DNA of 64,000 bases, taken from Tilletiaria anomala UBC 951 (Eukaryota; Basidiomycota; Exobasidiomycetes; Georgefischeriales; Tilletiariaceae). Positions 43,604 to 52,737 of the stretch are shown here, piece after piece. The position numbers and the translations under genes are program-made. The notes under the pieces were generated by a model. It saw only the letters and a program-made list of their open reading frames with translations. It searched no databases and had not been told where the DNA came from. The stretch covers positions 1 to 64,000 of the forward strand of contig NW_013546943.1 in assembly GCF_000711695.1 (NCBI RefSeq), read 5' to 3'. Each line of letters opens with the position of its first letter. Positions within the stretch are counted from its first letter, which is position 1.

Positions 43604-46159
43604 TTACCCGGCAGGAGCAAAATGCACCTCAGCCGCGTATTCCACGGGTGCGGCATTTCGAGCCGCGGCTTTTCGCTGTTCTTTTGCGATTGTCTGCTGC
43701 CTTTTCTCTTCTTCTGCCAAGCGCGCCTCCTCTGCAGCACGCGCACGCTGCTCTGCCTCGGTCGCAAGTCTGCGCTCGGCGCGCCGCAGCATGCCACGCC
43801 TCCGTTTGGCTGCTAGCGAGATGAGTCGTGGCCGGATGCGCTTATCGATCATCAGAACGAGGTCGTCCTCCGTTCGCTGCAGGTGTGACAGCTGCACTTC
43901 AATTCCTGCCAGGAACGCGGAGGTCGCTGTCGCGCCTGGGGTCGACGCACTAGTGCTAGCGTTGGAGAGCAGCGAGTGGCGAGCCGCCTGGAGAACGTCC
44001 GCTTGCTCCCGAACGGTGTGCAAGGCAGTCTGAGCAAAGTTCTCCAGCCATGAAAGTATTCCTCGCGACTGAGTCCGTGACGCAAAAGAAAAGACAGGAG
44101 CAAGCATCTCGGTAGCAGGCAGGAGGTGTTGCGCAAGAACCTCGGGATTCAGCGACGAAGTCGTCGCAGGAGCGGCAGTGGTGCAATCTGCAACGTGGCG
44201 TTCAATCCTGTTCGTCGCATCACGAACTAGATCGATGACTTCGCGCAGAAGACTCTTCACCAGGAGCAGATAGTCACCCGCGGACCGCCGCCTTTGCTCT
44301 TCGGCAGCGGCACGGAGTGCATGCTTGTGCGACGAGCGCTCGCCGCTGCCAATGTTGAACATGGCGACACGCTCGATATCCATTGGCGTCAGGGCATGTC
44401 GGATCATCGTGCTGAATGTCTTGGTAATGGGATGGATCTGTCGCGGCGACGCATACGGGGTGACAGGTGAAGATGACTGCAAAGGCGAGAACTGGAGGGT
44501 GCTTGCTTCGGGGGCGCTTGCATCTTTGCGAGACAGAGCACTCCAGTCTAGCTGGAAAAGCCTGCCGGACGCTTGCCCACCTGCGTCCGCAATTGCTGTG
44601 ACAGCAGCAACAGTCCCATCGTCGCCGAGGATCCCATCGTCCTCCTGCCCCCACGATGCTGCTGCTGGTAACCCGGTAGAATCTGTGGTTGAAGCAAGTA
44701 AAGGCCGCGAGATGGTCTCGTACGCCACAATCATCTGGGGCACGGTCCCGAATTCACCCAGAGCCATGAGGATCGTGTTGAGCGTGTGCACATTGGGAGG
44801 CCGCGCTGTCGTCACCAGACGAGTCGCGCCATCCGGATTCGACAAATCGAGCGCGAAAAAGTCCTTTAGCAGCCGCTTGAATGCCGGCATGTCCCCTGCC
44901 AAGCGCAACATTCTAGCAGCCATGTCCAGCGTCAATGTCGTTGCGTCGATGGACTGCGCCTGCATACTGTGAATGAGACTGAAGCATCTCTCCGCGGCGA
45001 GTAATGATGCGCGCCTCGCCTTGATCGCTACATCTGAGCTGCCTTGCCTCCCTTGCGAGGTAAGAAGGGCAGCCTCCACAGCCTTGTTCTTCACAGATTG
45101 TAGCGTCGGCCTATTCTTCGGCCAAGGGGATCTCGAGTCACCGTTCGGTGCTCTTGGCCCCGAGTCCTGTTGATAGATGCGGGCGAGTTGAGCCTTTGTG
45201 TGTCGAAATAGCCCCTGCATGAGCAGCTCAAATGTCCACCTATCTGGCTGGGCTGCAGGAGTTCTCAATTGTGCCTCTTGCCCTCGCGCTGATAAAGAGG
45301 TTCGCGACTGCATATCCTGCCAAATGGCCAATAGGACATTTAGACGGCCTTGCGAAGCAGCTTTGCCCAGGAGGAAATTGTAGTCGGACGTTGCAGGAAG
45401 CTGACCAGCCTTGGCAAACCTTGTACTTTCCGGGCTGTCGAATGACTTGGCGAAAAAGGAGCCGATGGACGAGCTGATGGAGTGCTGACGCATCTGACCA
45501 AAGATGTACCATGCTCGATCGATGAAAGTCTGAAGCTCCACCTGTGATCCCTGGGGTCCGTTGGCAGACTCTTCTGGCGCGATGGCTCTTAACACTTGCT
45601 GATGGTGCACACCAGCGAGATGTACGAAGAGAGAAGTGTTGAAATTTTCAGAAGCGCTCTGATCACCTGTGAGGGGAAGGGTTGAGCTGCCTGTGGCCGG
45701 TGCTGCCGGCGCTGCATCTCCTCCCTCGCTCAGAGCTAAGTACAGATCCCAGACCTTGTCAGCTGGTGGCTTCTGAGGACCCGCCGCATATATTGCTTGA
45801 AGTAGCGCTGCAATCTTTGGTCCGTAAGTTGTACTTGGAACACTCGAAGCATCCGCTCCAACGGTGCTCGTGCTTGCAGCCAAGTCGTGTGAATGATGAA
45901 AGTTGCCCCCGGTGGGCTGCCGCGGATCGAAGCGTGAAGCCGAGAAGAATCCTGAGCTCGACTCCCACCATGGCTGAACCTCGTCCGTTCCTTCGGCTTC
46001 AGGTGCTTTTTGCTTGCCCCAAGCAGAGGCAGCAGAAAAGGAGCGGACTGGCGGCGAAGGCGACGTGAAATTAATCACATCGGGGACTCGTCCGGCGGCC
46101 CTCTGGACGGGTTTGCGGGCCGGAGTAAGTGCCCGCCTGGCAAAGCACCGCACAGCCAT
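43604..46159 (-). CDS. Mitochondrial PPR-like RNA-binding protein
   Basis: A single exon encodes 851 residues. The N-terminus (MAVRCFARRALTPARKPVQR and VRSFSAAS) is Arg/Ala-rich without acids for 40 residues, a clear mitochondrial presequence. The body is mostly helical, with pentatricopeptide-like units such as DRWTFELLMQGLFRHTKAQ, TTLTLDMAARMLRLAGDMPA and NVHTLNTILMALGEFGTVPQ. The last ~60 residues are Arg/Ala/Glu-rich (RRAERRLATEAEQRARAAEE), likely a long basic helix. Fungal PPR proteins stabilise or activate specific mitochondrial transcripts. The repeats are divergent, so the family call is moderate and the RNA target is unknown. ATG at 46159 was chosen because it begins the presequence. 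Confidence 0.68.
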   Translation of the reverse strand: MAVRCFARRALTPARKPVQRAAGRVPDVINFTSPSPPVRSFSAASAWGKQKAPEAEGTDEVQPWWESSSGFFSASRFDPRQPTGGNFHHSHDLAASTSTVGADASSVPSTTYGPKIAALLQAIYAAGPQKPPADKVWDLYLALSEGGDAAPAAPATGSSTLPLTGDQSASENFNTSLFVHLAGVHHQQVLRAIAPEESANGPQGSQVELQTFIDRAWYIFGQMRQHSISSSIGSFFAKSFDSPESTRFAKAGQLPATSDYNFLLGKAASQGRLNVLLAIWQDMQSRTSLSARGQEAQLRTPAAQPDRWTFELLMQGLFRHTKAQLARIYQQDSGPRAPNGDSRSPWPKNRPTLQSVKNKAVEAALLTSQGRQGSSDVAIKARRASLLAAERCFSLIHSMQAQSIDATTLTLDMAARMLRLAGDMPAFKRLLKDFFALDLSNPDGATRLVTTARPPNVHTLNTILMALGEFGTVPQMIVAYETISRPLLASTTDSTGLPAAASWGQEDDGILGDDGTVAAVTAIADAGGQASGRLFQLDWSALSRKDASAPEASTLQFSPLQSSSPVTPYASPRQIHPITKTFSTMIRHALTPMDIERVAMFNIGSGERSSHKHALRAAAEEQRRRSAGDYLLLVKSLLREVIDLVRDATNRIERHVADCTTAAPATTSSLNPEVLAQHLLPATEMLAPVFSFASRTQSRGILSWLENFAQTALHTVREQADVLQAARHSLLSNASTSASTPGATATSAFLAGIEVQLSHLQRTEDDLVLMIDKRIRPRLISLAAKRRRGMLRRAERRLATEAEQRARAAEEARLAEEEKRQQTIAKEQRKAAARNAAPVEYAAEVHFAPAG

Positions 46160-46731
46160 GCTGAGCCGAGAGTGCAGACGGGAAGGTATACACAAGACGG
46201 CGCAGCCGAGTCTGTGCTGTACTTCAAAAGTGGCAATTTATACCCGAGATGCATCACAAGAGCTTCGTGGTCGGTCCATACGAGGAGAGGAGAGGTCCAC
46301 AGCATAAACTCATCGAAAACTTCTGGCGGGCGGTTCGTCTCTTAGAGGTCGGTTCATGCAGTCTGTCGTGAGACCGGGACTCGGGGCCGGAGATCAAAAA
46401 GCCCAGCAAGACCAATTGATTCAAATAAATATCCGAAGAGTTTATTGGGATTCTCCCCACAAAAGTGGAGAATCCATCACGGAACAAAGAAGCGGAACGT
46501 CTGTACACTTGAAATTTGGTTAGCGAAAAAACACAACGGAATAGTTGCTTCCTGCTCCCACGCATTCATGATTCGTCACCACACGGGAGAGAGCGGCGTA
46601 TCGAGTACTTCATGGCAGACGTCAGACAAGTGGTGCACATATGGCGGAAGAGAACGTAGAAAGTCGTGGAAGCATGCAATGGAAGCGTGAAAAGTACATG
46701 TAAAAGTGACCGAATTTTGGGGATGTTCGCT
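46160..46731. promoter_or_regulatory. Upstream region of PPR-like gene, 3' flank of RPS5
   Basis: A 572-base gap with no gene seen. It must hold the promoter of the PPR-like gene and the 3' end of RPS5. Confidence 0.5.
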
Positions 46732-48010
46732 CTACCTGTTGCTCTTCGCCACCCGCTCCAATTCGTCCTTTTTCTTGATGGCGTAGCTGCAGGCGCCCAG
46801 AAAACAAATAAAATGCGTTGTTAAGATTGTTCAGATGATTGCATGCGAGTTTTGGTCGGATCCAAATGAGAGGACCGAATTGGAAAAACGAGAAGAGGAA
46901 AAAGAAAGGTGGATGGAAAGGCCGCCATGATATCAGAAACAGAGTTCAGGAAGATGCAGAGAGTTGCAGAAAAGTAAAGATAAAAGATATAAAATGGTCA
47001 GCGTCGCATGGAAGCAAATGACAAGAGTGGACAACGTACGAGTTGGAGCTACCCTTGGCGGCGTTGATGAGCTCGTCGGCGAGGCACTCTGCAATGCTCT
47101 TGACGTTCCTGAAAGCGCTCTCACGCGTGCCAATGGTGATGAGAGCAATGGCCTGGTTCACCCTTCGGAGAGGGGACACGTCGACGGCCTGACGGCGAAC
47201 GGTACCTGCCGAACCGATACGGGTCGAGTCCTCACGGGGACCGGTGTTGATGATGGCGTCAACGAGGATCTGGATTGGGTTGGCGTCGGTGAGGAGGTGA
47301 ATGATCTCGAAAGCGTGCGCGACAATACGGACGGCCATGAGCTTCTTGCCGTTGTTACGGCCGTTCATCATGAGCCTGTAAAAACGAGAAGATCGGTGTG
47401 AGCCGCCGCCGCTCCGTTCATCATCCAGTGTGCAATCACAGCGAGACTGTAATGACAATTCCAGCCCTGCAACAAGCAAGCTGAAACCAGGAAACCGGAT
47501 GCGCGTGGAACGCCAACATATCCATCATAGTGTACCGCTTCCATGTGTGCCATGCTTCGAAATGAATAGACTCCGTCGAGAAGTTCACCCAAATCTCTCA
47601 TCCATGCCACCCAAAGATACGGCCATTCCAATTGTTGTCGGCGCCGCAACAGTCCAGTACTTCCGCAATGCGCCCGCTTGTGAGCTCAGTCAAAAGTACT
47701 TACGAGTCAACAAGTCGCTCAACGATGGCTGCGAATCGGGAAAGGCGAACATTGTATCAGCTCGGAGCACGCCGGCATCTGCATTCCCTCTTCCAGACGC
47801 GTACTCACGCATGCTTGCCTTCTTGAAAGCCTTGGTCGCGTATCGCCCTGCAGTGTGGGGGACGTAGACTGCATTCCTCAGGCTGATGTAGTCCTGTAGC
47901 GAAATGTCCTTGACCTCGACTTCCTGCGCATCCCACTTGCCGAACAGGCGGACACCGCCGTTCGGGGCAGCGACAGCTGCAATCTCCCGAGGAACACCGA
48001 CCTTTGCCAT
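46732..48010 (-). CDS. RPS5: 40S ribosomal protein S5 (uS7)
   Basis: uS7 sits in the head of the small ribosomal subunit at the exit site. Exons 48010-47809, 47728-47704 (25 bases), 47375-47040 and 46786-46732 encode 205 residues. Conserved segments: [84 protein letters not shown], and the C-terminus [18 protein letters not shown]. Introns are 80, 328 and 253 bp, longer than those of most neighbours, as is common in ribosomal genes. The usual QCPIVER reads SMPIVER here at the exon 1/2 junction. It is divergently transcribed from RPS28, 430 bases apart. Confidence 0.96.
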
Positions 48011-48440
48011 GATGTGCTGATGTGGACTGCTGGAGATGATCTCTAGGAGCTCTTGAATGCCCTCAGAGATTCGCAAGCAATGATCAAGGTCGGGATCACG
48101 TACAGAATCATAACGCAAGGATGGTTCCAGATAAGCCCAAAGGTGGTGTCAAGCGCGCCGCGTCGCTGGGAGTGAAGTGGGCACGGGAGCTGCGGCGGCG
48201 GAAGAGCAGTCGTGAGTGGGCGCAATATATCGCCGCAGCCCAACAGTGCCGCGGAGACAAGTGCGCCAGTGCCGCTCGCAGCCCACGAACCGCTCCGCCT
48301 GCACCTGCCGACACCAACAGGTGCCGCGCTCACCAGCACTGCTTGAGGCGTGCACCGAGATCGTCTTCTCACCTTCAAGACTTGATCATCGTTCAGCATA
48401 TCCCTGTCTGGCTCTCTAGCATTCAGCAAGATCGCCCATC
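48011..48440. promoter_or_regulatory. Bidirectional promoter of RPS5 and RPS28
   Basis: The two ribosomal protein starts face away from each other across 430 bases, so they likely share regulatory sites and co-regulate. The middle part (near 48165-48250) is GC-rich with GCGGCGG and a short AT run (AATATAT near 48221). No known ribosomal-gene motif was recognised. Confidence 0.7.
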
Positions 48441-49299
48441 ATGGAGTCCCAAAAGGTACCAGTTAAGCTCGCAAAGGTAAGCATTGCGATATGCTTGGGT
48501 TCTTTTGTGCATTTCTATGCAAGTAGCGCTCGCATCCTGCTACTGGTCAGATCCGCGGATGGATCCACGAGGGGGAAGGAGGTCATTATCAGTACCCGGA
48601 TGCAAAGACTCGAGGGCCAGGAGGACACCAGGAGACACATACCACAGCTTGCTGTGCGAGCATGGTTTCAAGGTGCAGAACGCCTGAGCAGATGGATATT
48701 TAGCAGTGAAGCGCTGATGTTTAAGAGTGCAGGTATGCTCGGCTCGAGCCTGTTTTTGCGTTGAAGCCGTCGAGTAGGAGCCGGTAGTGGCGCATATGGG
48801 CTCGCCTGGCTATCGTGACAGCGCGTCGTTGGCTGGTGGTCAAGCCCTTCGATGCTTCACAGTGTCATTGATCGCTACACGTGAAAGTCTACAGCTCTCA
48901 GCAGGGGGCTGGAGAGGGCGGCAGATGAGGTACATGCTGCTTGCTGCAATGCATGCCTTTTTTGGTGGCCAGATGATAGGAGAAAGGTCGTTTTGTCAAG
49001 CCAATCAATTTTTCTAACTCTTTTCACTTTTGCTGCTCCACGCTGTACACAGGTCACGAAGGTCCTCGGCCGCACCGGCTCGCGCGGTGGTGTGATTCAA
49101 GTCCGCGTTGAATTCATGGACGACACCTCGCGATCCATCATTCGTAACGTCAAGGGCCCCGTCAAGGAGGACGACATTCTCGCACTTCTCGAGTCCGAGC
49201 GTGAGGCAAGGTGCGTCATGTCACTGGTTCGCTTCATCACGTTTCTACCATCACTGACATCTCTTTCACGTTTTGTTTACCCACAGGCGGCTGCGTTAA
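48441..49299 (+). CDS. RPS28: 40S ribosomal protein S28 (eS28)
   Basis: Exons 48441-48476, 49053-49210 and 49287-49299 encode 68 residues, the usual eS28 length. [12 protein letters not shown] joins [20 protein letters not shown], then [36 protein letters not shown]. The last exon is only 13 bases and codes the end of an Arg codon plus RLR and the stop. Intron 1 is 576 bp, the longest in this window, far above the local norm, and intron 2 is 76 bp. eS28 lies near the mRNA exit channel of the small subunit. Confidence 0.96.
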
Positions 49300-49569
49300 T
49301 CATGCGAAGACCGCATGCTCCAGCCCATCCTTTCATGTTCCCTCCCTCTGGCATTCGCGCATTCGGTTGCACTGTACTATCACCAACACCGCGTGCACTC
49401 GTTTACTCGCACTAGGCGGGCGCCGAGTCACAAAATGCAATCTGCTTGCAGATCGTGAAAGGAGCGCTGCGTTTCACATCTTCGAAAGGCAAATATGGAG
49501 GTCCAGGGTACCTGCGAATAGCGATTACGAGCGCGTTTTTGATATTTGCATAAAGGATGCTCCGATAGA

Positions 49570-52184
49570 TTACACAATGATGAGATCTCCTTTGCAAGAA
49601 GAGCAATAAAGGAAATGCTCAGCGGCAAACTGAGTACTCCGGCCTGCTGAGTGCAGCGCAGGGCTGGTATCTGGCGCGAAAGCCGGACTCGCCAGGTACG
49701 CGTGCGGCGTCTTGAGCGCAGTGGATCGTTCTGCCTCCGCACTTTCTCCTGCTGTCACAGCCGGTGATGAGATGGACGTGGTCGGCAGAGGCACGATCGG
49801 ATGCGCATCGGTGCCGCTGGAACCAAAGCCAGCGGACCTTGGGGACAGCGAAAAGTCCTGCTCTTCGCCTATGCGCGCCTTGAGCATCTGCAGCGACTCC
49901 CTCCTGCGATGTCGCTGTGCCGGCGGGAGGTTGGTCGGTGCGGTGATGGTCTGCAACCCGCGCCGCGGGCTCAGCCCGTCCGATGCAGATGCCTTGGAGG
50001 CTGCTTGCAGCATCGACTTGGCTGATGACGATGCGTAGGGCGACGGCGAGTCGAAAAAGTCGCCTCGTTCGGCGAGCGGCGACAGAGAGGGTACATGCGC
50101 AGCGGTTGCACTGCGCCTGTGCGCCCGCGAGCCCAGCGGAGCAGACTTGGACGCCGGTGCAGATGATGTGGTCACGGTCGGCGGAACACCACCTGGGATC
50201 TGTAAATTGCCGTTCGAGCTGGCCTCTTTGGCTACCAGTTGCATCTCGAGCTCTGCAGCCTTGCCCGCTGCCGTGCGCGCCTTTTGAGTTTCCTCGAACA
50301 GTGACGCTTCGAGTTTGCGGATCTGGGAGCGCGCAGCGGAGAGATCTTGCTCATGCTGCTGGCTGAGGTCGTCAACGAATTGCTTGTCGAAAAGCTGCTT
50401 GTTGTCCGCCACCGTTACCGGCGCAAGTGGCACCTGTGCCCGTTCTTCCGCCTCTTCGACCTTCTGGATGAGCCTTTCTGCCTCGGATTTGAGTTTCTCT
50501 CCCTCCTTCTTGGTGCTGTCGAGCGCGTTCTTCAGCTCATCTCGCCCCGCCTGCACCTCTTTCAGCTCTGATTGCAGCTTTTTCGCCTCGCTCTCTGCAG
50601 CTAGCAGATCCTTTTGGAGGGATGTGCTCATGCTCTTCAGCTCCTCCCCAGATGCTTTCGCTTTCGCCTCGAGCTCGGCAGTCGTCTTTTCCGCAGACTC
50701 TTTAGTGGCAGCTAGCGCAGCCTCTAGCTCTGACACTTTCTTGCTTAGCAAAGTCTTCTCCTTCTCCGCATTAACCTTGGTCTTTTCTTCAGCTTTTGCC
50801 GAAGCTTCCAACGCGGCGAGTTGGTTATCAAGCTCCTTGACCCGCCTGTCCCCATCCGACGCCTTGCCCTCCGCGTCCTTGATCTTATTCTCCAAGGCCG
50901 CCTTCTCCTCCGTCCACGCTGCTTTCTCCTGCGTCAGGTCTCCTACACGCTTGTTGACATCCATCAGCGTGCTGACCTGCCGCTCGCTCTCTTTTTGCAA
51001 TTTATCCAGCCTCTTTTCCGCTTCCGACGCTCGCTTGGACGCATCGCCTGCCTCTTTCTTGGTTGCCTCCAGGGACGCCTTCAAAGTGGCTCCCTCATCC
51101 TGCGCAGATGAGAGCTCCTGCTTGAGCTTGTCAAGCTCGCCCTTATGCGAGTCGTACCGCGAACGCACATCCTTTCCTTCCTTTTGTGCGTCTTCCAATT
51201 GCTTCTTCAGCTTCGTCTCGCTGTCCGAAACTTTGGTAACCCGGCTCTCCGCATCCTTGAGCTTGCTTTCCAGACTTGACTTGTCCTGTTTGAGCATATC
51301 AATTTGCTTGTTGGATTCTTCCACTTTGACCTTGGTGTCGTTCAGTGTCTGCCCTCGTCGATTTACCTCTGCCTCGAGGCTCGTGACGCGATCTTCTGCG
51401 CTGCTCAGACTCTTTTTCAGCGTGCTGATCTCTACATCTTTGGCCTTTCCGGATTTAGCTTGCACTTCAAGGTCCTTGATCTTCTCCTTAGATTTCTTGG
51501 ATGCGCCTTCGAGCTCCTGGTTCTGTTTCTCCAGCTTGGAGAGCGACGCTTGGACGCTGTCATACTTGGACTGGAGTGACTTGGCGGACTCCTTAGCCTC
51601 CTCGACTTTTCGTTGGAGCTCTTCACACTTTGATTGTGCGGTCTCGTGCTCCTTTTCCGCCTGCTCACGTTTCTTGTTCGCCTCTGTCAACTCCTTGCTA
51701 GACGACTGGGACTTGCCGGCGGCTTCGCTTTCGAGCTTGTCGATGCGGGACTTCAGGGCAGCCTTCTCTGTTTGGAGGGCTTCTACTTGCGCCTTTGCAT
51801 TCTCAAGGTCTCGCTGCAGCGCCGCGGAGAGCTCCTCTCCCAGCGTCGACGTCTCCCCTACTTCGGCCCCTGTTTCCTCATCTACCCGAGAGGAAGAAGC
51901 AGCAGCATCGTTGGCGCTGGCCGACTTGTCATCAGCTTCGTCGGCGCCCTTGCCCGTGCTCTGCTTTTCAGCCTTCCCCTCTGTGTCTCCATTTCCTTCG
52001 CCGTCCTTTGCTCCTGTCTTCTTCTTTTGATGTTTTGCGAGCTATAATGAGAGGTGCAAAGAGAGGTACGCTCAAGGATGAGCACTTGCGGCATTGCACG
52101 CTCCACACAACCAATGTACAGGCTCACCTGTTTCCGAGCTCGTGCTGCAGCTGCCGCCCGATCGGCGGCGGTCCTGTCGGACAT
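49570..52184 (-). CDS. Golgin-like coiled-coil protein (GM130/BUG1 type)
   Basis: Exons 52184-52128 and 52041-49570 (phase 0) encode 842 residues. The N-terminus MSDRTAADRAAAAARARKQ joins LAKHQKKKTGAK, resembling the short basic N-terminal motif of GM130-type golgins. Residues ~80-560 form a nearly continuous Glu/Lys/Ala/Leu-rich coiled coil, broken only briefly. The C-terminal ~280 residues are Ser/Pro-rich (SPRSAGFGSSGT, RRGLQTITAPTNLPPAQRH). Fungal Bug1 and animal GM130 tether vesicles at the cis-Golgi through GRASP proteins. Coiled coils score alike across families, so a kinetochore, spindle-pole or Uso1-like protein is possible; the N-terminus is the main support. It is head to head with the acyltransferase gene. 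Confidence 0.6.
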
Positions 52185-52737
52185 ATCCAGTGACCTCTGG
52201 TTGGAGCCACCGCCGCGTCGTTGCTGGTTGTGCAGACGGCTCCTTCAGACCAAGGTCGATGAACCTGCTTCGAGTTAGAAGCGTGACTACGGTAATGAAG
52301 TCTCTCGAGATGTGCTGGGCTCACTCTATTGCTCTGCGGGAGACTGCCACCACCGTATCATCCGCGCACGCCTCTCTCCTGACCCAACTGAGCGCGCTTC
52401 GTGATACACTGAGGCATGAGTCAAAAGCGACGGCCTGGAGGCAGAGCGCCACCCATAAAGAGGCACCAGTGCTCTACCCACAGCGCGTCAGCCGAGATGC
52501 CAACTTGGAGTCTTCATGAGTTCCGCTCTCCCCACAATTCTGGACCATCCCGCATGTCGAAAGTGTTTCTTATTGGGCCTGTCGAGCTGATCGGAGGACG
52601 CTTTGTGCAGTGACCACATTGGACAATCGACGGTGGCTATTCATTTCGCATCGGTTCCAGCTGCCTGTAGCGCCTCCATCTATCGGGCACTTGAAAGTCA
52701 CCGCAACGGGAGCCCAGGGCTCACCGCAGGAGGCAGC
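52185..52737. promoter_or_regulatory. Divergent region, golgin / acyltransferase
   Basis: A 553-base head-to-head intergenic region. It is open in frame with the acyltransferase back to about 52603, but composition suggests leader. No clear motif was recognised. Confidence 0.5.

Noticed and set aside
47376-47703. C/D snoRNA in the RPS5 intron (ATGATGA box-C-like)
   Set aside because: No box D or terminal stem at a suitable distance; the motif sits about 60 bases from the acceptor.
50315-52030. 571-codon plus-strand frame rich in Ser/Leu/Phe
   Set aside because: It is the antisense of the Glu/Lys/Ala coiled coil; such complements are routinely open. The minus strand shows a proper start, intron and heptads.
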